Below, piece after piece: positions 43,166-54,683 of a stretch of DNA of 64,000 nt. Each line of letters opens with the position of its first letter. Positions within the stretch are counted from its first letter, which is position 1. Under the pieces are notes generated by a model that was given only the letters and a program-made list of their open reading frames with translations, ran no database searches and was not told where the DNA came from. Origin of the DNA: Allolobophora icterica (Eukaryota > Annelida > Clitellata > Crassiclitellata > Lumbricidae); NCBI GenBank assembly GCA_963556255.1, contig OY744609.1, positions 15,163,744 to 15,227,743 of the forward strand, given 5' to 3'. The position numbers and the translations under genes are program-made.

Positions 43166-43445
43166 GACTTAATTCATCGCCCTCACTCTACTGCTTCTCT
43201 GCGTCCTCATCGTTCCTCTGACCGTTTGGACCTCTTCGTTCCTCGTTTCAGGACTTCACTGGCTCATTCCAGGTCTTTTAGTTTTATTGGCCCTGCTCTT
43301 TGGAATGAGCTTCCTCCTTCCGTTCGTTCTTCTATTCTCTCAGGTAACGTCTCCTTTCATCTTTCTTAAAACTTGCTTTTTTTTCGGGGTCTCTCGCACT
43401 GGGAGCGCTTCTGAATAGCCCTCCCGCTAGAAGCGGGAGTCTGTG
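43166..43445 (+). pseudogene. CR1/L2-like LINE, last ~70 codons and 3' end
   Basis: Plus frame with 'DLIHRPHSTASLRPHRSSDR', 'RTSLAHSRSFSFIGPALWNE' and 'LPPSVRSSILSGN', same family as 30346-30958. The tail reads 'GGGAGCGCTTCTGAATAGCC' and breaks off inside the terminal stem. Confidence 0.82.
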
Positions 43446-43449
43446 GAGG

Positions 43450-44284
43450 TCTCTGAAGCAGCATGAGTCACAGCGTTATTTGACTACAAACAGATGTACC
43501 AACAGAGCTGAAAAACTATATAATAGGATATTTTCATCGCTCATCCAACTTCTAGTTTGAGTTTTATTATATTTTTGTAAGACAGGATTTCCATCGTCTA
43601 TTTGATATGGATGTTCTGCATGTTGTGATGACAGATATCCGTCCGACCTCTATAGATGCGTAGACGAAAATGTTTCTACAGCGTTTATTGTTATTGACTT
43701 CAGAGTTTGTACAGAGTGTTCGAGCGTGACCAAAGTGCTAAGGATCTGGCTCTGATCTCTTCGGCCATGCCGTCTGCGATCCTGTAGCCTACGTGCCGGA
43801 CGTCCGTCAGCCACGCACCGACCTGCCCCCAAGTCCCCGATCCGACTCTCTTTTCTCCTTCTGCCCGAATTTCCTTTCTTTCTGAATTCTTCATATTACA
43901 TCCCTCTGGCACGGCTAACTTCAATCTGACGACCAGTCGGCTGACTGACTTGTGACTCCACCTACTTGCATCACAGACTGCTTCAGGCGACATACATCTC
44001 CTACCCCTTCGTTTTCCGACTGCCTTGATCCTTTTCTTGAATCATCTCAACTGCCATTCCCAACTCCGCCTCCATCTATGGATCTACTTCAGCCCTGCAG
44101 GCTGATTATTGATATTTAATTTGCACTAAAGTCCAGAGTTGTTTTATATTAAGTCTGTTCTGATGCTTAATTCCGTTTATCTCTTGTGTAATTCATAACT
44201 TAATTAATGGATCATATGCTGCTTCTCTTTAGGGACCACTCGAAGCTGCTACGTCTAGATTCCCTCGTATAGCGTCTTTTCCAC
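43450..44284. other. Unassigned; one ~39-bp minisatellite unit
   Basis: A unit of the minisatellite lies at 43535-43575. The minus frame 43993-43700 (97 codons) has no recognisable motif. The rest is non-coding. Confidence 0.4.
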
Positions 44285-44540
44285 TCTGTGATATTTTCAT
44301 CGCTCATCCAACTTCTAGTTTGAGCTTTATTAGGTAATATTTTCATCGCGCATCCAACTTCTACTTTGTTTTAGTATGAAATGTTTTCATCGCTTATTCA
44401 CGTCAATAAAATCGGCACTAAATCGATATTTTTCCATCGCTCATCCAACTTCTAGTTTACGTTTTATTATGACATTGTAGTAAGTTTATCGATCATCCAG
44501 CTTCTATTTTCAGTTATATTTTCATCAATTACTGATAACT
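44285..44540. repeat. ~39-bp minisatellite motif, locus 3 (4-6 copies)
   Basis: Repeated 'TTTTCATCGCTCATCCAACT' plus TCTAGTTTGAGTTTTATT with increasing divergence to the right ('ATCGATCATCCAGCTTCTAT'). Confidence 0.9.
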
Positions 44541-44730
44541 ATCCACTCTAAAAGTGTACAATTAAAGTACGGTACCTAAACTGCAGGATTACTAACTTAG
44601 CAACCTAACTAATACTAGCTAACAAAATAAATTTAGATGATGGGATATCGAATAATAAAAGAATAAATGGTCCGCCTACATACCGACAGTCACATAGGCA
44701 GCGATTTAGTCCAACTATAGCCCAATGTCA
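44541..44730. other. Unassigned sequence
   Basis: No features recognised. Confidence 0.4.
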
Positions 44731-44929
44731 AAACAGAAGATTTTGAAGTATTTTCAACAATTTCCGGTCTGATATTGATTATCGTTTCTATTTCGTTGTC
44801 ACATTTTAATTTTCGTTTCTATTTCATTTCCGTTTAGCAAATAATTTTCGTTTTAGGATCAGTTTCCGTTAAACGGAAATTCATAATTTTCGTTTCCAGT
44901 TTCTATTTCAGCTAACGGATATATCACTG
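44731..44929. mobile_element. Probable hAT-type MITE end with TTTCGTTT repeats
   Basis: Contains seven to eight TTTCGTTT/TTCCGTTT motifs and a terminus whose inverse reads CAGTGATATATCCGTT. The left end and target duplication were not found, so it is probably truncated. Confidence 0.5.
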
Positions 44930-45009
44930 CTACGTATACTGCAAGGTGCTTCCCTCAGTACACCGGTTATTGATTTATATCAGAACAATATCTTCCGCTA
45001 AAAGAACTA

Positions 45010-45345
45010 CGCAAATTTAAATATTATATGTTGTTAATATATGTGTGCACAATTTGGATGTTTCACTTATGTTCCATGACTATTTTAAACTTAAGGAACA
45101 GTGACAATATCTCTATACCTAAAAATATTATCCACTAAAGGAGTGAAGACAACTCGCTACTGCTAAGCCAAATGGTGGCATGAACTTCCAAGTCATATTA
45201 GAAACATAACTTCACATCGAAGATTTAAAAGCATGTTGGAACTGTATTTGATTGATTCCCCGAGTACATGTGTAGACAGTGCTTGGATATAAGATACAGT
45301 AAGTGATCATGAGACTGGTTGGTTGGTTGGTTGGTTAGCAATGGT
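45010..45345 (+). pseudogene. LINE C-terminal fragment with (TTGG) tail
   Basis: Plus frame, with shifts: 'AKWWHELPSHIRNITSHRRF' and 'KSMLELYLIDSPSTCVDSAW', the end of an L2/CR1-type RT ORF. Followed by five TTGG units. Confidence 0.7.
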
Positions 45346-45360
45346 GATTGTTGGTGCTAT

Positions 45361-46018
45361 TTGTATTGTATTGTATTGTATTGTATTGTATTGTATTGTA
45401 TTGTATATAGAAATTTATTAAGCGCCTCTCGCAGAATAACTACTTAGAGGCACTCTCAGAACAGAAGCCTGTATGGAACGCGAGACCGATGAGGAAAAGC
45501 CAGTCATTAGTTTGGCCGTGAGCAGAGGGGGAAGATCATTCCAGGTTGTGGGACCCACTACAGCAAACGCTCGGTGCTGGGCTAAGGCATTTTTATTCTT
45601 GGGAACAAAAGATCAAATCGATTCACAGAGCGCAGCGAGCGAGATGAAGATGCAGATAGCGGCTTTCTCAGATAGTTCGTGGGATATTTCGGGGCCGTAC
45701 CCTGCTGAGATTTGGAGACAAAGAGAAGGATCTTATAACGGATGCGCGCGGCAATAGCGAGTACAGGACATCAAGCACTTACGTAGAGATATGGGCAAAG
45801 CGGGGGAGTCGAGCGATGAGCCTAGCAGAAGTATTTATGACAGATTGAATGGGGAGAGACGCGCTTAGGGAGACCCACGAGGAGCGAGTTGCAGTAGTCC
45901 AAGCGTGAGCAGACAAATGCGTGAACTATGGTGGTAAAGACAGAAGGTGAGACCGAGAGTCTGATGGCCCTGAGACGCCTCATTTGAAAGAAGCAGGAGC
46001 AAGTCATGTTGGAGATAT
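45361..46018 (-). pseudogene. CR1/L2-like LINE with TTGTA tail (split)
   Basis: Ten TTGTA-type units, then 'AATTTATTAAGCGCCTCTCG'. Nearly identical in order to 37790-38420, including 'RAIRLSVSPSVFTTIVHAFV' on the minus strand. It breaks off at 46018 and resumes at about 47937, so ~1.9 kb inserted. Confidence 0.85.
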
Positions 46019-46226
46019 GGTATGGTATCTGGGAATTTATAAAGCGCCTCTCACAGTGCGAACTATTCAGAGGCGCTCCCAGCGTGTGAGCCTCCCGGAA
46101 ACATAAAAGACTTCAAACGATAAACAACACACACACACACATACACACACACAGAGACAGACAGAGACAGAGAGAGAGAGAGAGCCGAGCAAGTAGTGTC
46201 CCAAGGAAGAGAGTTCCATAGGGATG
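46019..46226 (-). pseudogene. CR1-like LINE 3' end inside the preceding LINE
   Basis: Starts 'GGGAATTTATAAAGCGCCTC'. The minus strand encodes 'FRSFAGADPSLWNSLPW' and 'GSHAGSASE', interrupted by CA and GA simple repeats. Confidence 0.75.
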
Positions 46227-47043
46227 GGTCCGCGCCAGCGAAAGAGCGAAACTGAGCCAAAGCAGACCAATCGTCTGCGTCTCAATCCTTCGAAGACTCA
46301 GTACATATGGTTCGGATCTCGTCAACAGCTGGCAAAGCTTGATTTGACGCTTCTTGCTCTGAATTCCACTCCTTTGCCTTTTCTACTTCTGTTCGTGACC
46401 TATAGGTGTCACTCTCCACCAGACTCTAGGCATATTCATGAGCTGACTCGTGCTTGTTACTACAAATTGCGCGTCGTGTCCCGCTCCCTTTCATTCTACG
46501 CTGCTTCCACTTTGATAATGCATTTGTCAATCGATTGGAATATTGCTTCTCTCTCTTTGTTGGACTTCCTTTGACTCGCGTTGCTTGTCTAGAGAGGGTC
46601 CTGCGATCGGCTGCACGCGTGGTTGGCGGTATCTCTAGGTTTGGCCACGTCTCTGAATTTATGGGAGACGTACTCCATTGGCTTCCTGTCCAGCATCACA
46701 TTCATTACAGGGTCTCCACCATGGCATGGCATTGTGTCTTAGGGCGGGCCCCGGCCTACCTCTGCGAGATCTTTACTTTAACTTCTGTTTGTCCGGGACG
46801 CCGTGCCTTGCGCTCGGCCTCTCGGGTGCTTTTGCTGTCCCCTATGCTCGTACTGCTGTGGCGCATCGTAGGGCTTTCTCGGTAGTGGGTCCTACCGTCT
46901 GGAATGCAATCCCTCTTTTGCTCCTCTCCCTGCCTAGGGATCTCTCAGGTACTTTCTTTGGCCTTTTTAAGACCTTTCTTCTTGACCGGGCCTGGGTTTG
47001 GAGCGCCACTGAGTAGATTTCTTATAGGGGCGATATATAAATT
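46227..47043 (+). pseudogene. CR1-like LINE, C-terminal third
   Basis: Plus frames encode 'RLRLNPSKTQYIWFGSRQQL', 'YYKLRVVSRSLSFYAASTLI', 'GHVSEFMGDVLHWLPVQHHI' and '[16 protein letters not shown]'. The tail 'GGGGCGATATATAAATTTAC' leads into a GATG array. Relative of the LINEs at 53350 and 61425. Confidence 0.83.
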
Positions 47044-47052
47044 TACTATAGA

Positions 47053-47372
47053 TAGATGGATGGATGGATGGATGGATGGATGGATGGATGGATGGATGGA
47101 TGGATGGATGGATGGATGGATGGATGGATGGATGGATGGATGGATGGATGGATGGATGGATGGATGGATGGATGGATGGATGGATGGATGGATGGATGGA
47201 TGGATGGATGGATGGATGGATGGATGGATGGATGGATGGATGGATGGATGGATGGATGGATGGATGGATGGATGGATGGATGGATTGGTAGGTAGGTAGG
47301 TAGGTAGGTAGGTAGGTAGGTAGGTAGGTAGGTAGGTAGGTAGGTAGGTAGGTAGGTAGGTAGGTAGGTAGA
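47053..47372. repeat. (GATG)n then (GTAG)n arrays
   Basis: About 58 GATG units followed by about 21 GTAG units, grown from a LINE tail. The repetitive MDGW and IHPS frames are artefacts. Confidence 0.98.
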
Positions 47373-47427
47373 TAGAAAGATAGACAGACCTCACCCGGGG
47401 AACGAACAGATCAAGCCAATTCAGAGA

Positions 47428-47720
47428 ACGTAGGTAAGTAAGTAAGTAAGTAAGTAAGTATATCCTTTAATTGTACCAATTGCTAACCGCACTTTGGTTT
47501 ACATGTAAGTCACAGTTATGTATTAGGAAAAGCTAATTGTCCATAACAAAGAATTACAAAGCAAGGTAGTAATAATAAATCATAATAGTAGTTATAAGAT
47601 GCCAAAAACCAGATAACTTTGTTATCATTATCGAGATAATGATTAGGCCTAATTAAAATTGACTAAATAGAAAAATAAATAGATATAATTCTATCACATA
47701 CAGTTTGTTTACAACAACGA
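47428..47720 (-). mobile_element. LINE 3' UTR with (GTAA) tail
   Basis: TAAG units followed by 'TATCCTTTAATTGTACCAAT', the layout of the other LINE 3' ends. No coding sequence left. Confidence 0.6.
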
Positions 47721-47729
47721 ACGATGACA

Positions 47730-48205
47730 TAATCGTCGTATTTTCTATAAATGTCCGATGTCGGTAGCAGCCGGATTGGTAGAAAGTACGTTATAAAGTT
47801 CCACAAAGATTGGTCGATGAGAAGAAGCAGACAGCGGTTTGCGCATCAGGTCACAAAGGTAGGCTAGAGATAAGCCCTTTTGCGCCTTAGAGACTAGTGT
47901 TATGATCTTGAAGTGGATAAGAAAAAGACAGGAAGCCAATGCTATGCTGTGGGAATGTGAGGGAGGAGTCAAGTGTGACACCCAAGTCGCGGATAGCGAA
48001 AGAGTACGTGTACGAAGGGAATTTCTCAGTCAGCAATAGAAAATCGAGTTTAGCAAAAGCTGCTGCCTAGTCCAAAACCAGATCAATTAAATCTTAGCAG
48101 TGTTGAGGCAGAGACGGTTAGTCGACATCCAGTAGTGAAGGTACGAGACAAGATGGTCAATGGAGCGAACAAGGAGAGTTGATCAGCTGACAGACCATGT
48201 AGCTA
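47730..48205 (-). pseudogene. CR1/L2-like LINE fragments (includes resumed copy of 45361)
   Basis: The minus strand encodes 'IHFKIITLVSKAQKGLSLAY' and 'LCDLMRKPLSAS'. From about 47937 to the right the sequence 'GGGAATGTGAGGGAGGAGTC' and 'AAGTGTGACACCCAAGTCGC' continues the LINE broken at 46018 (compare 38430-38540). Confidence 0.75.
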
Positions 48206-48473
48206 TGATTGCGATTAGTAAGTGTTGTGTGTAGGTGTCAGCCTGACACCTACTGTCAGGTGTTGTGTTATTATGGGCATATGATTTGATTTGTAATATT
48301 TGGGCGACCAGCGAGATGAGGCCTATGAGATGTCACTGATAGCCTGCCACTGTATTAGCATAAGTGTTGATATTGTGATATTGCTTTATTTAGTGGCTAA
48401 TAAACGACTTCTTACTTACTATAGGCAACTATTTGTTTTATCCGAGACGATAAAACAGAAAAGTTGAGAAAAC
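48206..48473. other. Upstream region of the germ cell-less homologue
   Basis: No ORF. TTCTTACTTACTATAG|G at about 48408-48424 could be a 3' splice site of an intron in the 5' UTR, 50 bases before the start codon. A TGA stands in frame just upstream of the ATG. Confidence 0.4.
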
Positions 48474-49879
48474 ATGAATCTGCCCAAGTCAGAAAAGATA
48501 TTGCAGACACTCTTCGCCAAAGGAGAAAACAGCGATATCTCCATATTATGTATCAAAAAAGATCTGATTGACCACAGCGATGTCTGTTGTTTTGAGCGCG
48601 AGTTGCGCCTTCATAAGAACTATTTATGTCAGTCCGGGTTCTTCAGTAGCATGTTTAACGGGTCGTGGAAAGAAACGTCGATGGATCGCATAGAGCTGGA
48701 CATTCCAGACGAGTGTATTACCGAAGAAGCCCTCACCCTTGCTTTTGGATCTTTGTACCATGACCAGATTATGATCGAGCCGTCGACAGTGGCCAGTCTC
48801 CTCGCTGCCGCCAGTCTACTCAGCCTTGATGATCTGATTGACCAGTGTGCAGACATCATGCAGGAAAGCATTGACATGAGCACAGTTTGTGCTTACTATA
48901 CGACAGGTCGGCGGTATGGAGCGAAAGAAGTTCCCGAAAAGTGCGTCAAATATCTCCAGGGAATTCTCATGCCAAATATGACGGTGCAGCTGTTGAAAGA
49001 TATCGATCCAGAATTGATGATGAAGGTCATAGAGCGAGTAGACCTATTCGTTTTGCAGGTGGAGATGGATGTCTACGCCATGCTCCGCAAGTGGGTCTAC
49101 CTCAAACTTAACCCAAACTACGAGGGAAACTTGAAGGACCTTCTTCGTGACACTGATGCATACATCAAATCAGAGGTGGCCACCAGCTGGAAGCCCTCGT
49201 TTTTAGAAACCCCACAAGGCGCCCCATACGTCGCCGTCTTTTCCAAGCTTCGAATCGAGCACATTGTCACCGACTATGCTTCATCCAAGATTCTCGAGAG
49301 TGATGGCATCCTGCCATACCGTTGGGTGCTAAACTGCTACCGAAGCCAGTGGCTCCATCTACTGAGAATATTTAACGGTCAGGACAGAGGTCCAAAGACT
49401 TTGACGTTGAGACATTTGCTAAGAAATCGATGCGCTGTGCTGGAATACTGGATACGGCCGGCCAGTACTGCTGGCGATGGACTGGGTTTAATTATGGAAT
49501 CGACATCCTGGTCTCATGCGTGAACCATCGCATTCTCCTGAAAAGAAACACTCCTTCAGGCAACTGCCATACCATTGTTGCTCCTCAGTTGCGAAAGCAC
49601 ATCGTCTACCAACTCACCGTGACCAGTGCGCCAGATACCAGTGACAAGCCGCTGCCGTCTTACTCGAGCACGACAGGAATCAAGCACCTCAGTCTTGAAA
49701 AAGACGAAGAGGTCTGCATCCTTACAGTCGACCAAAGGATCAGCTTCCCCCTTTACATCAGCTGCAACTTTCTGCTGTACACCCCGGAGCCTGCAATTCC
49801 CGAGGGGGTACCAACTGCAGCCGACCTTCAGGTTGTAGCTGGCCCATCTGTTCAGTACAATCTGAGCACTGCCAATTAA
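48474..49879 (+). pseudogene. GMCL1-like: Germ cell-less (GMCL1) homologue, intronless, one frameshift
   Basis: Two overlapping frames make up one protein of about 468 codons. Frame 1 (48474 to ~49395): 'GENSDISILC' and 'LHKNYLCQSGFFSSMFNGSW' form the BTB domain (residues ~15-125); 'TVCAYYTTGRRYG' and 'LFVLQVEMDVYAMLRKWV' lie in the BACK region (~140-245). Frame 2 (from ~49390, -1 shift): 'YCWRWTGFNYGIDILVSCVN', 'ILLKRNTPSGNC', 'FPLYISCNFLLYTPE', the GCL-specific C-terminus. Known GCL proteins are nuclear-envelope-associated CUL3 substrate adaptors; in the fly they promote germ-cell fate. Human GMCL1 is about 515 residues and spread over many exons, so a single-exon copy suggests a retrocopy. 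This one starts at the first Met after an in-frame TGA and lacks the family's longer N-terminus. The frame break lies between 49376 and 49411, probably one missing base. An AATAAA occurs at about 50166-50175; no poly-A tract or target duplication was seen. It could be a functional gene with a sequence error. Confidence 0.88.
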
Positions 49880-50440
49880 GTTGAACTGTCCAGCAACATT
49901 TATTGTCTTTTTTTGTAAATTTGTGATTCTGTTTTTAGTTTTCGCTCTTGTACCATTTTAACATTATACTACGATTATCGTTTTGTTAGCTTTTCAATAA
50001 GCTCGAAGCCACGGCTTGCTGTGATGTCACACGTTTGACCAAAACTCTGACCGATTTTTTTGTAGCTTCTTATTTTTGGTTTGCAATGAACAGTATACAC
50101 AATGAGATTAACTTCCAAGATTCACATATTAGAACTGGACATGTTCTACACAATTATTAGCACAAAATAAAATAAACTCAGAGTTGTTAGCTATGATGCA
50201 AAATTATACTTCGTATCTTAAAAGCTCCAATTGCCAGTACTTATCTTGATGTATTGTAAATAAGTCGTAACATCAGTGTGTGTTTGATTTGTACTTGCAG
50301 CTTAGTCTTTAATCTAATTCAATCTGGAAACTTCTCTATGACCATTATCGCAATGCATAAAGATCCATCAATCGATGATCGCTTCTAAGCATAACCGCAT
50401 TCCATCAAATAGAACTTGTCAAGATATCAATTCATATTAA
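49880..50440. other. 3' flank of the germ cell-less homologue
   Basis: Non-coding. 'CAAAATAAAATAAACTC' near 50163-50179 is a plausible polyadenylation signal. No poly-A remnant. Confidence 0.5.
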
Positions 50441-50990
50441 ATCATGTTTGGAGATTTGTATATCGCCGCTCACAACTGCGGCCAGTCAGCAGCACTCCCA
50501 GTGTGAAGGCTCCAAGAAAAGAAAAAGTGTTAAGAACTGAAAGAGATGTAGGAAGGGATCCAGAAAGTATAGTTGCACGTAGAGGGGAAAGAAGGGCATT
50601 CCACAGAAACGACCCTATGTTGGCTAAAGATCCAAGTTGAGCCAGAGTGGTCCTGGCACGTGGAACAAAGACAACATGTTGGTCTCGAGTACGAAGAGGT
50701 CGGTGAGAAGCTGGAAGAGACGTGGTGGACGTGGTCCATGAGATATTTGGGAGCTGTACTCAGTTTGGACTTGAGGAGCAGAACAAGAACTTTAAATTGA
50801 ATGTGGGTCAGGAGAGGGAGCCAGTGAAGTTGATTGACCATATATGAGTTGTAGGACAATTTAGGAGACGAGCAATCAGTCTGGCGAATTGAGAACTGAT
50901 TGGAGAGGATTTGTGAATTCCTAGACCGGAAGTAAGACAATATGGGACTTCAGTATCGACTCAAATGACATTTCAGAAGAAGCAGAACAG
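50441..50990 (-). pseudogene. CR1/L2-like LINE, 5'-truncated
   Basis: Left end 'GAGATTTGTATATCGCCGCT'. Minus frames read 'NSYMVNQLHWLPLLTHIQFK', 'VLVLLLKSKLSTAPKYLMDH' and, shifted, an 'NIGSFLWNALPS'-like end. More diverged than the other members. Confidence 0.75.
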
Positions 50991-51374
50991 ACAGTAATTG
51001 ATAAAGGATTTTAGAGTCTTGAGCCAGCGACTAAAAATCACTGGGAACCTAGTGCCGTTCTGGCAACAAGAGTTAAAGTATCAATCTAGGCTTGTATATT
51101 AAACATGATCAGAATGTGAACTCATGACTGAGTAGAGCATGTTTTAAGGCTTCTGAATACTGGTCGATAAGTAGACACGATAAAAGACGTTGACAAATCA
51201 AACGGCTTTTTTCTGCTGTAGAAATGTCACGTTATGCTGTTTTGAAGAACTTCCCATGGGTTTTCAAACTTTCTTTTAGTCTTGATGATTCATTTTTCAA
51301 CCCAAGAAAAGGTTAAGAACTACTGCCGTAAAACTTTGTTTCACTGTTAAAAGATACAATAGGGAGAAAAGGCA
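50991..51374. other. Unassigned sequence
   Basis: No feature recognised. Confidence 0.4.
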
Positions 51375-51381
51375 ACGAAAA

Positions 51382-52956
51382 CAGTCTTCTGGTCCTCGAG
51401 ACCAAGGTCAAGGTCTTGGTCTCGAGTGCACTCGGGTTCGTTTTTAAAAGTCTTCGTCTTGGTCTTGAGACGAAAAGTCTTGGTCTTGGTCTTGAGGTTC
51501 AAAGTCTTATTCTTGGTCTTGCAAGACCAAGACCAAAACTCGACTGTCAATATGAAGTCATGTAACAAACTGTAGGAATTTTAAAAATTATCAAATAATT
51601 ACTAATGCAATTGCTTTAGTATTTGCATGGTGTTAATGCGGCTTTACATGTTTTGGACAATTATTTTGACTTCTGGTTATTTACCACGGGATGATTTTAA
51701 AATGCCACGATTTGTACATTAGCCTAAATCCAGTGCTTGAAAAGCTGTTGTGTTTGCTAGCGACTTCTTCACCCGTAAAAGTTAAAACTAGTGCTGTCGA
51801 TTAATCGCCGTTAACGCCCGCGATTAACGCATAATTTTTAACTACGATTAATATTTTTAACGCCGATTAATATTTTTAACGCAGTCACATAATAGCCTTG
51901 CAAATAAATCGAATATGAACGTTTAAGCCGTGTTTCTTGCCTAAATAATTGGCTTCACTTTAAACAGTGAACTCTTAAAATACGAGGAAATCCATTTAAA
52001 GACTTTATGAATGCTTGGTTTAATGACTGAATTTTCTTGACAGGATAAACTCTTATAATAAGACGTAAGCTTAAATCATTTAAAAAGATTTTTACCGTGT
52101 AGATTTGTAGATAGACTTAAGGCATCAAATTGAGACTTTAAAGATGATGAAGATTAAACTCTTCAAGTCAGATGTAATCCATTTAAAAAGACTAGAGCTA
52201 TTACTGTGTAGATTTGTAGTGGAATCATGATTGAAGCATTAACAACTTGTGCATTTTTGTTTTATGATGATTATTTTGAAGTTGGTGAATGTTGAATGAG
52301 ACTTTAAGTCATTGAGACTTAAAAGATACTGATTCAAAAGTGTAACTGTCAGATCTTTAGAAGATTAGAAGATAAGGAAAACTGAGCCCATGCTGAAGAA
52401 TACATGTACTTAGGCCTATAGTAATTAACAAAGAATTTTATTAAAGTGCGATTAATTTGTAGTTAACTTTCGATTAAAATTTTTAATCGATCGATTAACT
52501 TCGATTAAAAATTTTAATCGAGGGGCAGCACTAGTTAAAACGCTTTTTTCACAAAATGTCATGGTGGAATTTTTATGAGGCCCCACATGGCACGTCTAGG
52601 TCAGAAAATTCTGAGTGAATTGGTTTTCATAAAATGCAACTGGCATTTGGAATGACATTCGCATGAAGGACATTATTTTGTAAATACGAATTCGAAATTC
52701 TCCGCAGTCTGCATTTAGAGTTTGTTTGCTTGAATAAAATAAAAGGCTCATGTTTTCGTTAAAATTGCGAGTAGTCCGACTTTGTCGGAGTTGACAAGTT
52801 TTTAGCAAGCAATAGAAGTCTGGATATGATTGTGATTTTTGGGTCTTGGTCTCGGTCTTGGTCTTGAGGTTCAAAGTCTTGGTTTTGGTCTTGGTCTTGA
52901 GGTCGAAAGTCTTGGCTTTGGTCTTGGTCTTGAGGTTTAAGGTCTTGACAAGACTG
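51382..52956. mobile_element. CTTGGTCTTGG-family MITE, full copy (contains nested MITE)
   Basis: Ends CAGTCTTCTGGTCC and inverse of CAGTCTTGTCAAGACC, with ACGAAAA on both sides (51375-51381, 52957-52963). Subterminal zones are tandem 'GTCTTGGTCTTGAGGTTCAAA' units. The core (about 51545-51788 and 52542-52850) matches 57790-58315. A 745-bp hAT MITE sits inside. Short Asp/Gln-rich or Lys/Thr-rich frames are artefacts. Confidence 0.87.
51789..52533. mobile_element. hAT-type MITE (745 bp), nested, TSD GTTAAAAC
   Basis: Ends TAGTGCTGTCGATTAA and inverse of TAGTGCTGCCCCTCGATTAA. Perfect 8-bp duplications GTTAAAAC (51781-51788, 52534-52541). Subterminal CGATTAA/TTAATCG repeats on both sides; no coding sequence. 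Confidence 0.94.
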
Positions 52957-53064
52957 ACGAAAAGCTAACCATGTCACAGATATCAAAATTCAAGATCCCT
53001 TGGCTCAACAGTGCTTTACAATAGCTTCATATTGCTTTCTAATCCAAAATACCCTCAAATGAAT

Positions 53065-53340
53065 TCGATTGCAGAACCACTACCAGTTGCGCTATCACTA
53101 CCAGTACGTTGCGGAACCACTACAAGTATGTTGCGGAACCGCTACCAGTACGTTGCAGAACCACTACCAATATGTTACAGAGCACTACCAGTACATTACA
53201 GAACCACTACCACAATGTTACACAACCACTACCAGTAAGTCTAGTATGTTACAGAACCACTTCCAGTAGTACCAGTATGTTTGCGGAACTAATGCCATTA
53301 TGTTACGGAAATACTACCAGTATTTTTCTGAACACCAGGA
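53065..53340. repeat. 22-bp minisatellite, about 11 copies
   Basis: Units of type GTTGCGGAACCACTACCAGT plus AC/AT; length 21-22 bp, diverging towards the right. Confidence 0.93.
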
Positions 53341-53349
53341 TGTAAATCA

Positions 53350-53961
53350 GGCGGCACAGACACCCTGCTATGCCTATAGTCTATGAAGTCTCTAATACAT
53401 GTACTTCCTACCCACGGATCCACTAGGTCTCCTTGGGTCCCTGCTCCATTTGGCCTGCCTCAGGGCTCTGTCCTTGGCCTCCTTCTTTACATAATCTACA
53501 CTGCCGACCTGAGGTCCCTGCTGGCGACTGGGTCGGTCCTTAGCCAGTCCTATGCTGACGACCTGCAAGCCTATATACACTGCCCGGCTGTCCGCGCTGT
53601 TGCAGCGGTGGAAACCATGACCCATGCCATGGAGTCCCTGCAGGCCTGGATGTCCTCAAACCGCCTGCGGCTAAACCCCGCCAAGACGCAGTTTATTTGG
53701 CTTGGCACTCCCCAGCAGCTCTCTAAAATAGATATGTCTTCTCTTGCCTTGCAATTCCCACACCGTTCTTTCTCGACCTGGGTCCGGGACTTGGGAGTCA
53801 TCCTGGACCAGGAACTTGCATTCACGCGGCACATAAACTCCCGCAGTTGCTATTACCAGCTCCGGCAACTCAAGGTGATCTCCCGTTCTTTGTCTCCCGG
53901 TGCAGCTTCCACGCTTGTCCATGCTTTTGTTGTTTCTCGATTGGACTACTGCAGTGCCATA
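53350..53961 (+). pseudogene. CR1-like LINE RT, motif B to thumb (first half)
   Basis: Plus frame 53383-53960 encodes 'PFGLPQGSVLGLLLYIIYTA' (motif B), 'SVLSQSYADDLQAYIHCPAV' (motif C with the YADD catalytic pair), 'SNRLRLNPAKTQFIWLGTPQ' and 'LVHAFVVSRLDYCSAI'. Continuation lies at 54684 after a MITE. Compared with the copy at 61425-62310, a CTCT-type deletion near 53838 is present. Only the N-terminal part of the ORF is missing. Confidence 0.88.
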
Positions 53962-54675
53962 CACTGGCGTAAACTTGTCCAAAATATTGGGGGGCATGGG
54001 GTCTGGACCAGAGGTGCTAAGAAAAAGTTTTTCAAGATGAAAATTAAGTTGTGTTTTTCGTCGTTTTTTGTTTTGTTTTTTGTTTTTTATGGCTTTTGTT
54101 GTTTTGGTTGTTTTTAAGATTTTCGGATTTCGAATCATAAAAACCATGAAAAATGGCATGAACAAGAGCTCCAACTCAGTTTAGTTCAGTTGCGATTTCC
54201 GAAAATTAAAAATCGTTAAATCAAACTCAATGTTATTAAAATAACTTCTACAAAAATAAGAAATTTATTTTTAAGAAAAACCCAAAAAAACTAATTTTGT
54301 GATTTTCTTTTTCTTTTGGTTTTGTTTTAAACCAAAAAACCGAAAAACACTTTTTTCACCTCTGGTCTGGAGAGTCAGCAGAGGCTTCCGGTGTTACGTT
54401 AATGCGTATGAAATGGGGCGTTTTGTTTACATGTAAATTTATTTCATGTTGCAGATATTGAAGATAAAAATAAATCTTTGTTTTCATTATGAATTTCTGA
54501 TAGTATTTCAGTTCTGTGTCTCTGTTTTTCTGTTTCTGAAGAAATTTGTCTATATTGAAACATTATATTTTAATATTTGAAGAAATTCTCCTCTCGATTT
54601 TTGGGGGGCATTGCCCCGGCTCCTCAATTATTGGGGGGACTTGCCCCGGCTGACCCCCCAGAGTCTACGCCTATG
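53962..54675. mobile_element. hAT-type MITE (714 bp), TSD GTGCCATA
   Basis: Ends CACTGGCGTAAACTTG and inverse of CATAGGCGTAGACTCTG. Perfect 8-bp direct repeats GTGCCATA (53954-53961, 54676-54683). Its removal restores the LINE frame. Phe/Lys-rich frames inside are not genes. Confidence 0.92.
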
Positions 54676-54683
54676 GTGCCATA

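Noticed and set aside
43700..43993. 97-codon minus-strand ORF as a gene
   Set aside because: No family motif, no codon pattern or context supporting it.
46904..47394. 131-149-codon ORFs rich in MDGW or IHPS
   Set aside because: Translations of the GATG/GTAG arrays in different frames.
48629..48883. 84-codon minus-strand ORF opposite the germ cell-less homologue
   Set aside because: Shadow of the conserved BTB coding frame on the other strand.
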